Of a stretch of DNA of 64,000 bases, positions 9,536 to 20,514 are shown piece by piece. Within the stretch, counting starts at the first letter, position 1. Each line of letters opens with the position of its first letter. Both the position numbers and the translations under genes were made by a program. The stretch is from an uncultured Prochlorococcus sp. (lineage in GTDB: Bacteria; Cyanobacteriota; Cyanobacteriia; PCC-6307; Cyanobiaceae): NCBI GenBank assembly GCA_902622625.1, contig CACNQS010000003.1:22854-86853 (forward strand), in the 5' to 3' direction. The notes under the pieces are model-generated. The model was given only the letters and a program-made list of their open reading frames with translations, was not told the origin of the DNA and ran no database searches.

Positions 9536-10491
9536 TATGGCTGTTGCTCGATGGCGCCTTCACCAAGACAAGTTAATAATCCACAAACACCTGCGAACTT
9601 TATGCAATCTTCTATCTCTAAATCATTTGTTGGATAGCCAGAAGAAATTAATTTTGAAATAAAGCCAGCTAGAAAAGCATCGCCTGCGCCAGTTGTATCA
9701 ACAATTTTTTGTGAAGTAGGAGTTTCGGTTGTTCCCTGAATTCCGTTGATGCACCATTCAACAGGATTTTTTCCATCAGTTATTATTACATCTGGTCTAT
9801 TAGACAGTCGTTGAGATATTAGCAAGGGATTTTCATCCTCAAAAAACAAAGTTGCTTCTTCTTTCGCAAGCTTTAAAACATTTGCATGATTTAAAAAATT
9901 CTTGATTAAATTAAACCTCGCGGATTTGCTGATTTCTGATGAGAAACTTGAAAGATCCCAAAAGACCTCTCTCCAATTCAAATCAATAACTATTTTGACT
10001 TCAAATTTATTAGCCTGTTCAATAAGAAAAAAAATAGTCTCCGCTGATATTGGAGATGATAATAAGTTCGTTCCTGTAACCAAATATTTTATTTCTAGAA
10101 AAGATTTTTCCAAATTTAAAATTTCTTTTTCTATACATTTCTTGCTAAGGACTTCATCTGCATAGCATGCATGAGAACTTTCCTCAAAGCCTGAAAAAAA
10201 ACGATCTCCAAATTGATCTCTATCTACATTAACCACACGAGTAGATGAATCATTTTTTAATTGCAAGAAATCTAAATTAACTCCCAATTGATCAAATTGC
10301 GAAATAAATTTTTTTCCATAATCATCATTACCCAAACTTCCAATAAATGTTGAATCAATTTTCAATTTTCTCAAGGCACAAGCAACATTAGCCGGCGCAC
10401 CACCCAAAAAATCTGTAAAACCCTGATTTGACTTATTTCTGATTCTGTCTATTAAAGCCTCTCCAATACATATAACCTTTTTCTTTTTCAT
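9493..10491 (-). CDS. PfkB-family carbohydrate kinase, probably fructokinase-like
   Basis: A 332-residue ribokinase/PfkB-superfamily sugar kinase. The N-terminal signature GEALIDRI leads to the substrate-site FLGGAPANVACALRKL (about 28-43). The C-terminal signature DTTGAGDAFLAGFISKL carries the anion-hole GAGD and catalytic Asp (about 264-280). VIITDGKNPVEW precedes the nucleotide pocket. Cyanobacterial members near this branch are annotated as fructokinases; the exact sugar is not shown by sequence alone. The 3' end overlaps tsaE by 43 bp on the opposite strand. Confidence 0.88.
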   Translation of the reverse strand: MKKKKVICIGEALIDRIRNKSNQGFTDFLGGAPANVACALRKLKIDSTFIGSLGNDDYGKKFISQFDQLGVNLDFLQLKNDSSTRVVNVDRDQFGDRFFSGFEESSHACYADEVLSKKCIEKEILNLEKSFLEIKYLVTGTNLLSSPISAETIFFLIEQANKFEVKIVIDLNWREVFWDLSSFSSEISKSARFNLIKNFLNHANVLKLAKEEATLFFEDENPLLISQRLSNRPDVIITDGKNPVEWCINGIQGTTETPTSQKIVDTTGAGDAFLAGFISKLISSGYPTNDLEIEDCIKFAGVCGLLTCLGEGAIEQQPYYEKVNKFLGSLIS

Positions 10492-10580
10492 AAAATGAAC
10501 GCTTTTTCTTAACTAAGAATAATTTATTAAAAACGAATAATTTTTTTTTGAATTAAAGTTTAATTAAAAGCATATTCATA

Positions 10581-11495
10581 GTGTCTCTAAATAAATCTAA
10601 AACTTGGAAGTGGAAAAATTGGGAAATTTCTTGGTCTTTATCCAAAATATCTACTTCTGAAAAAAATATTAAAATTTTATTAGTTCATGGATTTGGGGCA
10701 TCAAAAAACCACTGGAGACATAATCAAGATTTCCTTGGTAAATTTTCTAACTGCTACGCAATTGACTTATTAGGATTTGGAGAAAGTAGTCAGCCTAGTG
10801 CTTTATTAAATTACGAACCTGAAAAAGAAAACTCCGTTAAATATTCGTTTGACTTATGGGGTAATCAAATATCAACATTTTGTGCAGAGGTAATAAAATC
10901 TCCTGTTTACTTGGTGGGAAATTCAATTGGTGGTGTTATTGCTTTGAAAGCCGCTGAAATCCTTAAAGATAATTGTAAAGGCATCATTTTGATTGATTGT
11001 GCACAAAGAACTATGGATGACAAACGTTTAAAAAAAAGTGATATCTTAATGAATCTATTGAGACCCGTCCTTAAAACGATTGTCAGACAAAGAGCAATTA
11101 GTAATACACTTTTTACAAGAGCCGCTAATCCAAAAGTTATAAAGAAAATACTTGAGCAAGCTTACCCTTCAGGAAAAAATATCGATAAAGAATTGATTGA
11201 AATACTTTATCAGCCCTCCCAAAGGAAAAATTCTAAAGAAGCTTTTCGCGGTTTTATTAACTTATTTGATGACTATCTTGCTACTGACCTTTTCCATAAA
11301 GTTGATGCTCCAATTCAATTGATATGGGGTGAGGAAGATCCTTGGGAATCTTTAACTGAAGCAAGAGAGTGGAAGAAACAATTCAGGAATATCAAAAGAT
11401 TAGATATTATTGAAGGCGCTGGTCATTGCCCTCATGATGAAGAACCTGAGAAAACAAATAAATTAATAAATGAATTTATTCAAGAAACAAAATAA
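10581..11495 (+). CDS. alpha/beta-hydrolase fold protein, substrate unknown
   Basis: A 304-residue single-domain alpha/beta hydrolase. It has the oxyanion segment LLVHGFGASKNHW (about 34-46), the nucleophile elbow GNSIGGV (about 115-121, with Ser), a lid region at about 145-225, an Asp in WGEEDPWES and the catalytic His in GAGHCPHDE near residue 282. Similar cyanobacterial and plastid proteins are annotated as esterases or hydrolases related to pheophytinase; specificity cannot be told here. The start is a GTG, with no better ATG nearby. The last 16 bp overlap the end of the opposite sigma-factor gene. Confidence 0.88.
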   Translation: MSLNKSKTWKWKNWEISWSLSKISTSEKNIKILLVHGFGASKNHWRHNQDFLGKFSNCYAIDLLGFGESSQPSALLNYEPEKENSVKYSFDLWGNQISTFCAEVIKSPVYLVGNSIGGVIALKAAEILKDNCKGIILIDCAQRTMDDKRLKKSDILMNLLRPVLKTIVRQRAISNTLFTRAANPKVIKKILEQAYPSGKNIDKELIEILYQPSQRKNSKEAFRGFINLFDDYLATDLFHKVDAPIQLIWGEEDPWESLTEAREWKKQFRNIKRLDIIEGAGHCPHDEEPEKTNKLINEFIQETK

Positions 11496-12514
11496 GCTTC
11501 TACATTATCACTTAGTCTTCTCAAGCCTCTTAATCCATCTCTTTCTAGGTTTCTTACTCGATCTCTACTTATCCCTAGAACTCTTCCTATACCAGTAAGA
11601 GACATTGGCTCATCACCATCCATTCCGTATCTCATTCTCAAAACTCTACATTGCAGATCAGGCAATTGATGTAAAAGGGAATGCAAATCACCTCTCATAC
11701 AATCCATCTCTATTTGTTCATCCGGCAAATCCTCGCCACCTGCCAGTAAATCTAATAAGACAGTATCTTCACCATCACCAACTTTGGTTTCCAGACTAAC
11801 TGGCTGCCCAGCTTTGCACATCAAATCTTTAACATCATCTTCGGGAAGCTCTACGTATTTTGCAAGTTCACTTACAGTTGGAGTCCTAGACATTTCTTGG
11901 CTGAGCTCTCTTTGACCTTTTTTTAACTTATTCAACATTTCAGTTATGTGAATTGGAAGCCTTATCGCCCGACTTTTTTCAGCTATTGCTCTTGTAATAC
12001 CTTGTCTAATCCACCAATATGCATATGTTGAAAACTTGTAACCTCTGGCTGGATCAAATTTTTCAACTCCTCTCACCAAACCTATAGTTCCCTCCTGAAT
12101 TAAATCTAAAAGTTCCATATTTCTTTTTGTATATTTTTTTGCAACGCTTACTACCAATCTTAAATTCGCTGCAACCATTCTTTCTTTAGCCCTCTGCCCA
12201 GCTCTCAATCTTTTTTTTATTATGGAGGAAGATAAATTTAGTTTGGTTGATAATTCATCAATACTGGGCTTATCTCCTGTTAATTCAATAATTTCCAATT
12301 CTGTTCTTTCTACCTCCATGTACTCTTGAACTTGTCTACCTAGAGTTATTTCTTGCTCATGAGATAGTAATGGAACTCTTCCGATATCCCTTAAATATGA
12401 TCGAACAAGATCAACATCGTTACTACTTTTTATACTTGCGATTGAAGTAAGTTTATTTTCACCTATTGTTTCAGAAGACATGAAAGTTGAATGATGTTTT
12501 GTAAACAATACCAT
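11480..12514 (-). CDS. group 2 sigma-70 family RNA polymerase sigma factor
   Basis: A 344-residue sigma factor without the long region 1.1 of the primary factor, so it is best seen as group 2 (non-essential, primary-like). Region 1.2 has VRSYLRDIGRVPLLSHEQEI. Region 2 has AANLRLVVSVAKKY, LIQEGTIGLVRGVEKFDP and the -10-recognition helix YKFSTYAYWWIRQGITRAI. Region 3 follows, and region 4 has PLSLTGIGR-type helix-turn-helix (SLTGIGRVLGISRDRVRNLE). An alternative start is the ATG at 12481 (12 codons inside, MSSETIGEN); no ribosome-binding site favours either. It is downstream of mgtE in a minus-strand run and overlaps the hydrolase end by 16 bp. Confidence 0.9.
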   Translation of the reverse strand: MVLFTKHHSTFMSSETIGENKLTSIASIKSSNDVDLVRSYLRDIGRVPLLSHEQEITLGRQVQEYMEVERTELEIIELTGDKPSIDELSTKLNLSSSIIKKRLRAGQRAKERMVAANLRLVVSVAKKYTKRNMELLDLIQEGTIGLVRGVEKFDPARGYKFSTYAYWWIRQGITRAIAEKSRAIRLPIHITEMLNKLKKGQRELSQEMSRTPTVSELAKYVELPEDDVKDLMCKAGQPVSLETKVGDGEDTVLLDLLAGGEDLPDEQIEMDCMRGDLHSLLHQLPDLQCRVLRMRYGMDGDEPMSLTGIGRVLGISRDRVRNLERDGLRGLRRLSDNVEAYFVS

Positions 12515-12581
12515 TAAGAAATGTAAAGTTAAACAAAAAAATCCACATTTTTACAAAAATGAGAATAAATACCTAGTGGTT

Positions 12582-13988
12582 TTAGGTCAATGATGAGTTT
12601 AATAGCCATTTTGCTGTACTGAGATAAATAAATACACCAGCAATATCAGTAACGGTTGTAATGAAAGGAGAGGACATTAAGGCTGGATCCAATTTCATTC
12701 TGTCGAACAACAGAGGGAGAATCGCTCCTGTTGTAGCAGCTAAAGTTGTTATGAATATTAAACTTATTCCCACCGCTGAGGCGATTAAAGGCCCTTCTCC
12801 TTGCCACCAAGCGAAAGGAAATACTACAAGCATCATGAAAACACCTAAGAGAGCACCTGTAATAGCCTCCTTGACTACTGCCTTAATAGCACCCAGAGAC
12901 TTCAATTTTTGAGTACTTAAACCTCTAATAACAACCGTTGAACTTTGAGCACCAACATTTCCCCCAGTACCAATAAGTAGTGGAATAAATGCAGCTAATA
13001 AGACTATTTCTTTTAATATTTGATCATTCATAGCTATAACCCTTGTCGTTAAACCATTTGCCAAAACCAAAATTAATAACCATAAAATTCTTCTTCGAGC
13101 AATCGTAAACAAACTACTTTGGAAATAGTCATCTTCATCTCCAGGTTGTACTGCCCCCGCTGCGTAAATATCTCTTGTTGCTTCTTGTTCTATAACATCA
13201 ATTAAATCATCAACAGTTACTATCCCAACAAGTCTTTTTTCTTTATCAACGACTGGTAGTGCTAAAAAATCATATCTTTGTATTGCTCTAGCAACCTCTT
13301 CTTGATTCGTATTAGTAGAGATATTAACTACGTCTCTAGTCATGACTTCACCAATTGGTTTAGAGGGATCAGCAGTTACAAGGTCTCTTAAAGAGAGAAT
13401 ACCAGTTAAATGTCTTTCTTTATCAGTAACATATAAGCTATAAATAGTTTCAGTAAATGGGGCTCTTTTTCTCACTATAGAAAGAGCATCAGCTGCAGTT
13501 TGCATCTCTTTAAGGTCTATAAATTCAGTTGTCATTAATCTTCCTGCAGTCTCAGGCTCATATCCAAGTAATTCAGCTGTTACTTTCCTTTCACCAGGAC
13601 TAAGAGCAGACAAAAATTTTCGTACAACTTTTGCAGGTAATTCATCAAAAAGTTGAACCCTATCATCAGGAGACATTTTTTCAACGATTTCTAAAACCTC
13701 TCCTGAACGCAGTCTTTCTAATAAAGTTTGCTGAACTACTGGATCTAAATATTCATAAACCTCAATTGCTTCATTTTTCTTTAATAATCGAAATGCTAAT
13801 GCCTGCAATATTTGTGGAAGACTTCCAATAGCATCTGCGATATCGACAGGTTGAGAAGGCTCTAAAAGTAACTTTGCCTCATCATAATTTCCCGCAATGA
13901 GCAATTCCTCAAGTTGAATAGTAATATTTTCTCTTGTACTTAAATTTGAAGATAATGACGAAACTGTTTCAAGATTATTTTCATTCAT
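12582..13988 (-). CDS. mgtE: magnesium transporter MgtE
   Basis: MgtE is a dimeric Mg2+ channel gated by its own cytoplasmic magnesium-sensing domains. The 468-residue protein has the N-terminal superhelical N domain (about 25-150; MSPDDRVQLFDELP), two CBS domains (about 150-275, with GRLMTTEFIDL and IGEVMTRDVVNI), and a C-terminal part with five membrane segments (about 300-468) including LAAFIPLLIGTGGNVGAQSS (about 340-359) and the Mg-path motif region SPFITTVTDIAGVFIY at the end. Full length is typical (about 450-470). It lies 67 bp upstream of the sigma gene and 43 bp downstream of the crcB pair. Confidence 0.95.
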   Translation of the reverse strand: MNENNLETVSSLSSNLSTRENITIQLEELLIAGNYDEAKLLLEPSQPVDIADAIGSLPQILQALAFRLLKKNEAIEVYEYLDPVVQQTLLERLRSGEVLEIVEKMSPDDRVQLFDELPAKVVRKFLSALSPGERKVTAELLGYEPETAGRLMTTEFIDLKEMQTAADALSIVRKRAPFTETIYSLYVTDKERHLTGILSLRDLVTADPSKPIGEVMTRDVVNISTNTNQEEVARAIQRYDFLALPVVDKEKRLVGIVTVDDLIDVIEQEATRDIYAAGAVQPGDEDDYFQSSLFTIARRRILWLLILVLANGLTTRVIAMNDQILKEIVLLAAFIPLLIGTGGNVGAQSSTVVIRGLSTQKLKSLGAIKAVVKEAITGALLGVFMMLVVFPFAWWQGEGPLIASAVGISLIFITTLAATTGAILPLLFDRMKLDPALMSSPFITTVTDIAGVFIYLSTAKWLLNSSLT

Positions 13989-14031
13989 AAATATAATCCC
14001 TTATCAAAGTAACAACATCATTATATGAAAT

Positions 14032-14361
14032 CTAAGTAATTTTTCTACTTATCCAGAACCCGAAAACCATCGTGAAAAAATTTACGATAATGATTAAATT
14101 AAAAAAAATTATAAATTTAATCCAATCCCCTTGGTTTAAAATTGTATACATAAAATATATAAATCCGCTAAAGGATGTAAAGCAAGAAAAAAAACCACTA
14201 AATAAAATTTTTTTTGTTGAATCATTCAATCTTCTACTGATAAAAAAACCCACTAAAAATGATCCAATTATTGAAATAAAAAAATTATTATTTATAGTTA
14301 TTCTTAAAAAAGTAGCTAAGTAAGCAGCTAAAAGAATGTAAATAAAATTATTTATTTTCAC
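14032..14361 (-). CDS. crcB: CrcB/Fluc-type fluoride channel subunit, divergent copy
   Basis: A 109-residue membrane protein with four hydrophobic segments. It shows the CrcB/Fluc pattern in weakened form: IGSFLVGFFISR in the first half and SGFFSCFTSFSGFIYF in the second, compared with the family GFxxGFTTFST. The family Asn before GSFLxG seems to be replaced by Ser (SIIGSF). It starts 1 bp after the stop of the other crcB copy, so the two are coupled. Such pairs usually work as a heterodimer exporting fluoride, each subunit giving one half of the pore; the role of this copy is inferred from its neighbour and fold. Confidence 0.78.
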   Translation of the reverse strand: MKINNFIYILLAAYLATFLRITINNNFFISIIGSFLVGFFISRRLNDSTKKILFSGFFSCFTSFSGFIYFMYTILNQGDWIKFIIFFNLIIIVNFFTMVFGFWISRKIT

Positions 14362-14362
14362 T

Positions 14363-14728
14363 TTAAAAAAACTGAATAAGTAAATATCCTAAATAAAAGA
14401 AAAGAAATGAAAAAATTATCACTTCAATATAGTGGAAAAATAATCTTAAGAATTTTCTCTTTATAAATAAGTTAAATAGTTGATATATAAAGGAAGAAAA
14501 TGTACTAAAACATCCCAAAAAACCACTATAAAATAACACTAATATTTCGTTATTAATAAAATTTAAAGCTACTAAAATTCCTAATAAAAAAGATGATAAA
14601 AAATTTACTATTGAGGTATTTTGAATATCAAAACCTATACTTTTTTTAAAATTATTTTGTATGAATATTCTCAGTATTAATCCAAAAGTACTGCAAATTA
14701 AAATTATACTTATTGAACTAAAATCCAA
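14363..14728 (-). CDS. crcB: CrcB/Fluc-type fluoride channel subunit
   Basis: A 121-residue protein with four membrane segments. It keeps the family Asn in NFLSSFLLGILVAL (about residues 43-56) and the aromatic Phe-box segment GFLGCFSTFSSFIYQLF (about 75-91), which in Fluc channels lines the pore with two Phe residues and binds the central Na+. It sits 3 bp after the SH3-like gene and 1 bp before the second crcB on the same strand. No fluoride riboswitch is visible upstream, because there is no leader: the upstream gene abuts it. Confidence 0.82.
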   Translation of the reverse strand: MDFSSISIILICSTFGLILRIFIQNNFKKSIGFDIQNTSIVNFLSSFLLGILVALNFINNEILVLFYSGFLGCFSTFSSFIYQLFNLFIKRKFLRLFFHYIEVIIFSFLFFYLGYLLIQFF

Positions 14729-14731
14729 AAT

Positions 14732-17025
<2,294 letters not shown>

Positions 17026-17176
17026 TTAATATAAAAAAAAATATTAGACTTTTAAAATGTTATTTTTAAAAGGTCTTTCATTAAACTTACCACCGCAATA
17101 AGATAAAGGCTCGAAGTCAATGAAAAATTTAATCACTTTAATTATATAGCTAATATTTTTTTCTTCAGAAATTCAT

Positions 17177-18076
17177 ATGTCTTCGTATCTACCTCATGTA
17201 ATAATTTTAATTGGGCCTACTGCAAGTGGCAAAACAGAATTAGCTATTGAAATTGCAGAATATTTTAAAACTCATATACACAATATTGATTCAAGGCAAA
17301 TTTATAAGTCCATGGATATTGGAACAGCCAAGCCATCTAAAATCCAACAAAAAAAAATAAAACATTTTTTAATAGATATTGAAGAACCAATCAATCCAAT
17401 TAATGTAAAACAATTTCAAGAAATTGCTCAAGAATCTATTAAAAGAGAAATTAAACAAGATAATTTACCTTTTCTTGTTGGAGGAAGTGGGTTGTATATG
17501 AACTCAATAACAAAAGGATTTTTTGTACCTAATGTCCCTCCTCAAAATAATTTCAGAAGGCAATTAGAAGAACTTGGTCAGGAAAAATGTTGGGAACTTT
17601 TAAAAAATTGTGATCCATTAACAACAAAAAAAATCAATTTTGCTGACCAGATTAGAACAATAAGAGCTTTAGAAGTCTTTTATGTAACAGGTAAACCTTT
17701 GTCAACTCTGAAAGTTCAAAAACCGCCTAACTGGAAAATCCTAGAGCTTGGATTAGATAGAGATAATTTAAAAGAAAGAATTTTTCAAAGAACAAAAAAT
17801 ATGTTTTTATCTGGAATTATTGAGGAGACAAAATACCTTATCTCTAAATACGGATTTGATTTGCCAATCTTAGAAACTATTGGTTATCGAGAAGCTAGGG
17901 ATGTTTTAAATAACCGTTCAACAATTGACAAAGCAATTGAGTTAACTTCGACAAAAACAATCCAATTTGCCAAAAGGCAAAAAACTTGGTTTCGTAATAA
18001 AAATAATCCTCTTTGGCTTAATAACAAAAACCTGCTAAAAGATGCAATAATTAAAATAGAGTCTTTTTTAAGCTAA
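17177..18076 (+). CDS. miaA: tRNA dimethylallyltransferase MiaA
   Basis: MiaA transfers the dimethylallyl group to A37 of tRNAs reading UNN codons. The 299-residue protein has the P-loop [11 protein letters not shown] at residues 13-23, the conserved [17 protein letters not shown] (about 38-54), the [13 protein letters not shown] segment (about 98-110) and the anticodon-recognition part with [11 protein letters not shown]. Length is typical for cyanobacteria. It is followed by infC after 52 bp on the same strand. Confidence 0.95.
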   Translation: MSSYLPHVIILIGPTASGKTELAIEIAEYFKTHIHNIDSRQIYKSMDIGTAKPSKIQQKKIKHFLIDIEEPINPINVKQFQEIAQESIKREIKQDNLPFLVGGSGLYMNSITKGFFVPNVPPQNNFRRQLEELGQEKCWELLKNCDPLTTKKINFADQIRTIRALEVFYVTGKPLSTLKVQKPPNWKILELGLDRDNLKERIFQRTKNMFLSGIIEETKYLISKYGFDLPILETIGYREARDVLNNRSTIDKAIELTSTKTIQFAKRQKTWFRNKNNPLWLNNKNLLKDAIIKIESFLS

Positions 18077-18128
18077 CTTTATAAAAATAGATTTGTTCAT
18101 CACTCAATCAATTTATTTAATTAACTGA

Positions 18129-18701
18129 ATGCCCCCACGCCCACGCTTCGACAGAAAAGCTCCAGTTAGAGAGCTACCAAATATAAATGAAAGAATAAAA
18201 TACCCTCAATTGAGAGTCGTTGATTCAGATGGAAAACAACTAGGCGTCATAGATAGATTAAAAGCATTAGAAATAGCATCCCAAAGAGAACTTGATTTAG
18301 TTTTAGTGAGCGAAAAAGCAAATCCTCCTGTTTGTAGAATCATGGACTACGGTAAATATAAATTTGAACAAGAAAAGAAAGCTAAAGAAGCAAGGAAAAA
18401 ATCTCATCAAACAGAAGTTAAAGAAGTAAAAATGAGATATAAAATTGACAAGCATGATTATGATGTTCGGATTGGTCAAGCTACTAAATTTCTTAAATCG
18501 GGAGATAAGGTAAAATGCACTGTAATGTTTAGGGGAAGAGAAATTCAACACTCAAATTTAGCGGAGACACTTCTTTTGAAAATGGCTAATGATTTAGAAG
18601 AGCAATCAGAAGTTCAGCAAAAACCAAAAAGAGAAGGGAGAAACATGATTATGTTTTTAAGCCCTCGCAAAACTCCTCTTATTAAAAAAGATGATGGTTG
18701 A
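18129..18701 (+). CDS. infC: translation initiation factor IF-3
   Basis: IF-3 binds the 30S subunit, prevents premature 50S joining and checks initiator tRNA pairing. The 190-residue product has the N-terminal domain ([21 protein letters not shown] and [27 protein letters not shown]'s conserved core) and the C-terminal domain ([38 protein letters not shown]). It starts with an ATG, not the rare ATT known from enterobacteria. In many bacteria infC is followed by rpmI-rplT; here those are about 29 kb away, so the classical infC-rpmI-rplT unit is split. Confidence 0.95.
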   Translation: MPPRPRFDRKAPVRELPNINERIKYPQLRVVDSDGKQLGVIDRLKALEIASQRELDLVLVSEKANPPVCRIMDYGKYKFEQEKKAKEARKKSHQTEVKEVKMRYKIDKHDYDVRIGQATKFLKSGDKVKCTVMFRGREIQHSNLAETLLLKMANDLEEQSEVQQKPKREGRNMIMFLSPRKTPLIKKDDG

Positions 18702-18778
18702 TAAATTATTATCAAAAAATATGCCGAATGTTAAAGTGTCACTATATCAAAAAGTAAATTAACCAGGACTTTTTTAAA

Positions 18779-19765
18779 GTGAGATTCCATATTCAACAAG
18801 ACAGTGATATCCCAGCATCTACTCAACTAAATAATCAAATTTGTTTCGCAATTGCGGCAAGACATTTTCCTCCAGGACATAGGCTTCCCAGTACGAGACA
18901 ACTTGCAATGCAGACTGGACTCCATCGTAATACTATAAGCAAAGTTTACAGACAACTAGAAATAGATGGGGTTGTTGAAGCAATAGCTGGATCAGGTATC
19001 TATGTAAGGGATAATCTTACCAAAAGAGAATTTACGAAATCACTTTACTCAAAAGATAAAATCAGGAAAGTTCCTGATCAAGAAGCAAAGACGGTTATTG
19101 ACAACTTAATAAGTCATGGATTCACTTTACAAGAGACGAGAGAGATATTGAATAATGAAATTGATTGGCGTATTAAGTGCGGATCAAGAATCATAGTCAG
19201 TACTCCTAGAGAAGATATTGGGGCTTCTATGTTAATAGCAGAAGACCTTTCGACAACAGTTAATGTGCCAGTAGAAGTTGTTCCTATGGAAGAATTAGAA
19301 AAAGTTTTAAGTAATTCAAATAATGGTACGATTGTCACAAGCAGATATTTTTTACAGCCTCTAGAAAAAGTTGCTAAGCATCATGGAGTTCGCGCTATTG
19401 CAGTTGACTTGAGCGACTTTCAAAAGGAATTAAAAATTCTCAAGGAATTAAATGCTGGAAGTTGTGTAGGTATTGTTAGCATAAGTCCTGGTTTATTGAG
19501 AGCAGCAGAAGTCATTATACATAGCATGCGTGGTAGTGAATTAATGCTTATGACGGCAATCTCAGACAATAACAGTAGATTACTTTCACTTTTAAAGGCT
19601 TCGAACCATATAGTGTGTGATGGACCTAGTTTATCAGTTGTAGAAAATACATTATTAAAAAATCGTTCTCAGTTGATGAGATTACCTCAAATAATATGTG
19701 CTAAAAATTATTTAAGTATCGAAACAATAAATCAATTAAAAAAAGAAATAGGAGTTATTAATTAA
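18779..19765 (+). CDS. GntR-family transcriptional regulator, YtrA-like N-terminus
   Basis: A 328-residue regulator that starts with GTG. Its first 75 residues form a GntR winged helix: PASTQLNNQICFAIAARHFP, then PPGHRLPSTRQLAMQTGLHR, then NTISKVYRQLEIDGVVEAI and GSGIYVRD. The rest (about 100-328) is not an aminotransferase-like MocR domain nor a usual FCD/UTRA domain that I recognise; it contains alpha/beta segments such as CGSRIIVSTPREDIGASMLIA and CVGIVSISPGLLRAA that could bind a ligand. It is 3 bp upstream of cysE and probably cotranscribed, so a role in sulfur or cysteine control is possible but only inferred. Confidence 0.82.
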   Translation: MRFHIQQDSDIPASTQLNNQICFAIAARHFPPGHRLPSTRQLAMQTGLHRNTISKVYRQLEIDGVVEAIAGSGIYVRDNLTKREFTKSLYSKDKIRKVPDQEAKTVIDNLISHGFTLQETREILNNEIDWRIKCGSRIIVSTPREDIGASMLIAEDLSTTVNVPVEVVPMEELEKVLSNSNNGTIVTSRYFLQPLEKVAKHHGVRAIAVDLSDFQKELKILKELNAGSCVGIVSISPGLLRAAEVIIHSMRGSELMLMTAISDNNSRLLSLLKASNHIVCDGPSLSVVENTLLKNRSQLMRLPQIICAKNYLSIETINQLKKEIGVIN

Positions 19766-19768
19766 ACC

Positions 19769-20506
19769 ATGATATTGAAAACTTTTAAATCAGATATAGA
19801 AATAATCAGAGAGAGAGATCCCGCCGCAAGAGGAATAATAGAGATATTTCTTTGCTACCCTGGCTTTCAATCAATAGTTATACATAGGTTTACTCATAAA
19901 TTATGGCAATTAAAGGTTCCTTTGATTCCCCGCTTACTCAGTCATATTAATAGGCTAACAACAGGTATTGAAATCCATCCTGGGGCAAAAATTGGTAAAA
20001 GAGTTTTCATAGACCACGGAATGGGAGTTGTAATTGGTGAAACCGCTGAGATAGGAAATAACTGTTTGCTTTATCAGGGAGTGACATTAGGGGGTACTGG
20101 TAAAAGCCACGGCAAAAGACACCCTACCTTAATGGAAAATGTTGTAGTTGGAGCTGGCGCAAAAGTACTTGGATCCATCACGGTAGGATCTAATACCCGT
20201 ATTGGTGCTGGCTCAGTAGTTGTTCGAAATGTAGAGGGGAACAGTACTGTGGTCGGAGTTCCTGGCAGGGTAGTGCATCAAAGTGGTGTCAAAGTAAATC
20301 CATTAGCTCACTCAGCCTTACCAGATGCAGAAGCTAATGTGATAAAAAATTTAATGGATAGGATAGACTCTCTTGAAAATGAAATTCTTAAATTACAAAA
20401 AACTCTACAATGTATAGCTAGCTCAGAATCTATTGATATTTCTAAACTCGGTGCTTCTCAAAATCTTAAAGACAAAGAAATTTTAGAATTTCTTGGGGAT
20501 GATTAA
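19769..20506 (+). CDS. cysE: serine O-acetyltransferase CysE
   Basis: CysE acetylates L-serine with acetyl-CoA, the first committed step of cysteine synthesis. The 245-residue protein has the N-terminal helical part (RDPAARGIIEIFLCYPGF), then left-handed beta-helix hexapeptide repeats (IHPGAKIGKRVFIDHG, VVIGETAEIGNNCLLYQGVTLG, and GAGAKVLGSITVGSNTRIGA), with catalytic His residues in IDHGMGVVIG and GKSHGKRHPTL. A C-terminal helical extension (about 190-245) is likely where cysteine synthase docks in other species, although the usual terminal Ile is absent (ends FLGDD). It is probably in an operon with the upstream GntR regulator, and converges on secA 8 bp away. Confidence 0.95.
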   Translation: MILKTFKSDIEIIRERDPAARGIIEIFLCYPGFQSIVIHRFTHKLWQLKVPLIPRLLSHINRLTTGIEIHPGAKIGKRVFIDHGMGVVIGETAEIGNNCLLYQGVTLGGTGKSHGKRHPTLMENVVVGAGAKVLGSITVGSNTRIGAGSVVVRNVEGNSTVVGVPGRVVHQSGVKVNPLAHSALPDAEANVIKNLMDRIDSLENEILKLQKTLQCIASSESIDISKLGASQNLKDKEILEFLGDD

Positions 20507-20514
20507 ATATTAAT

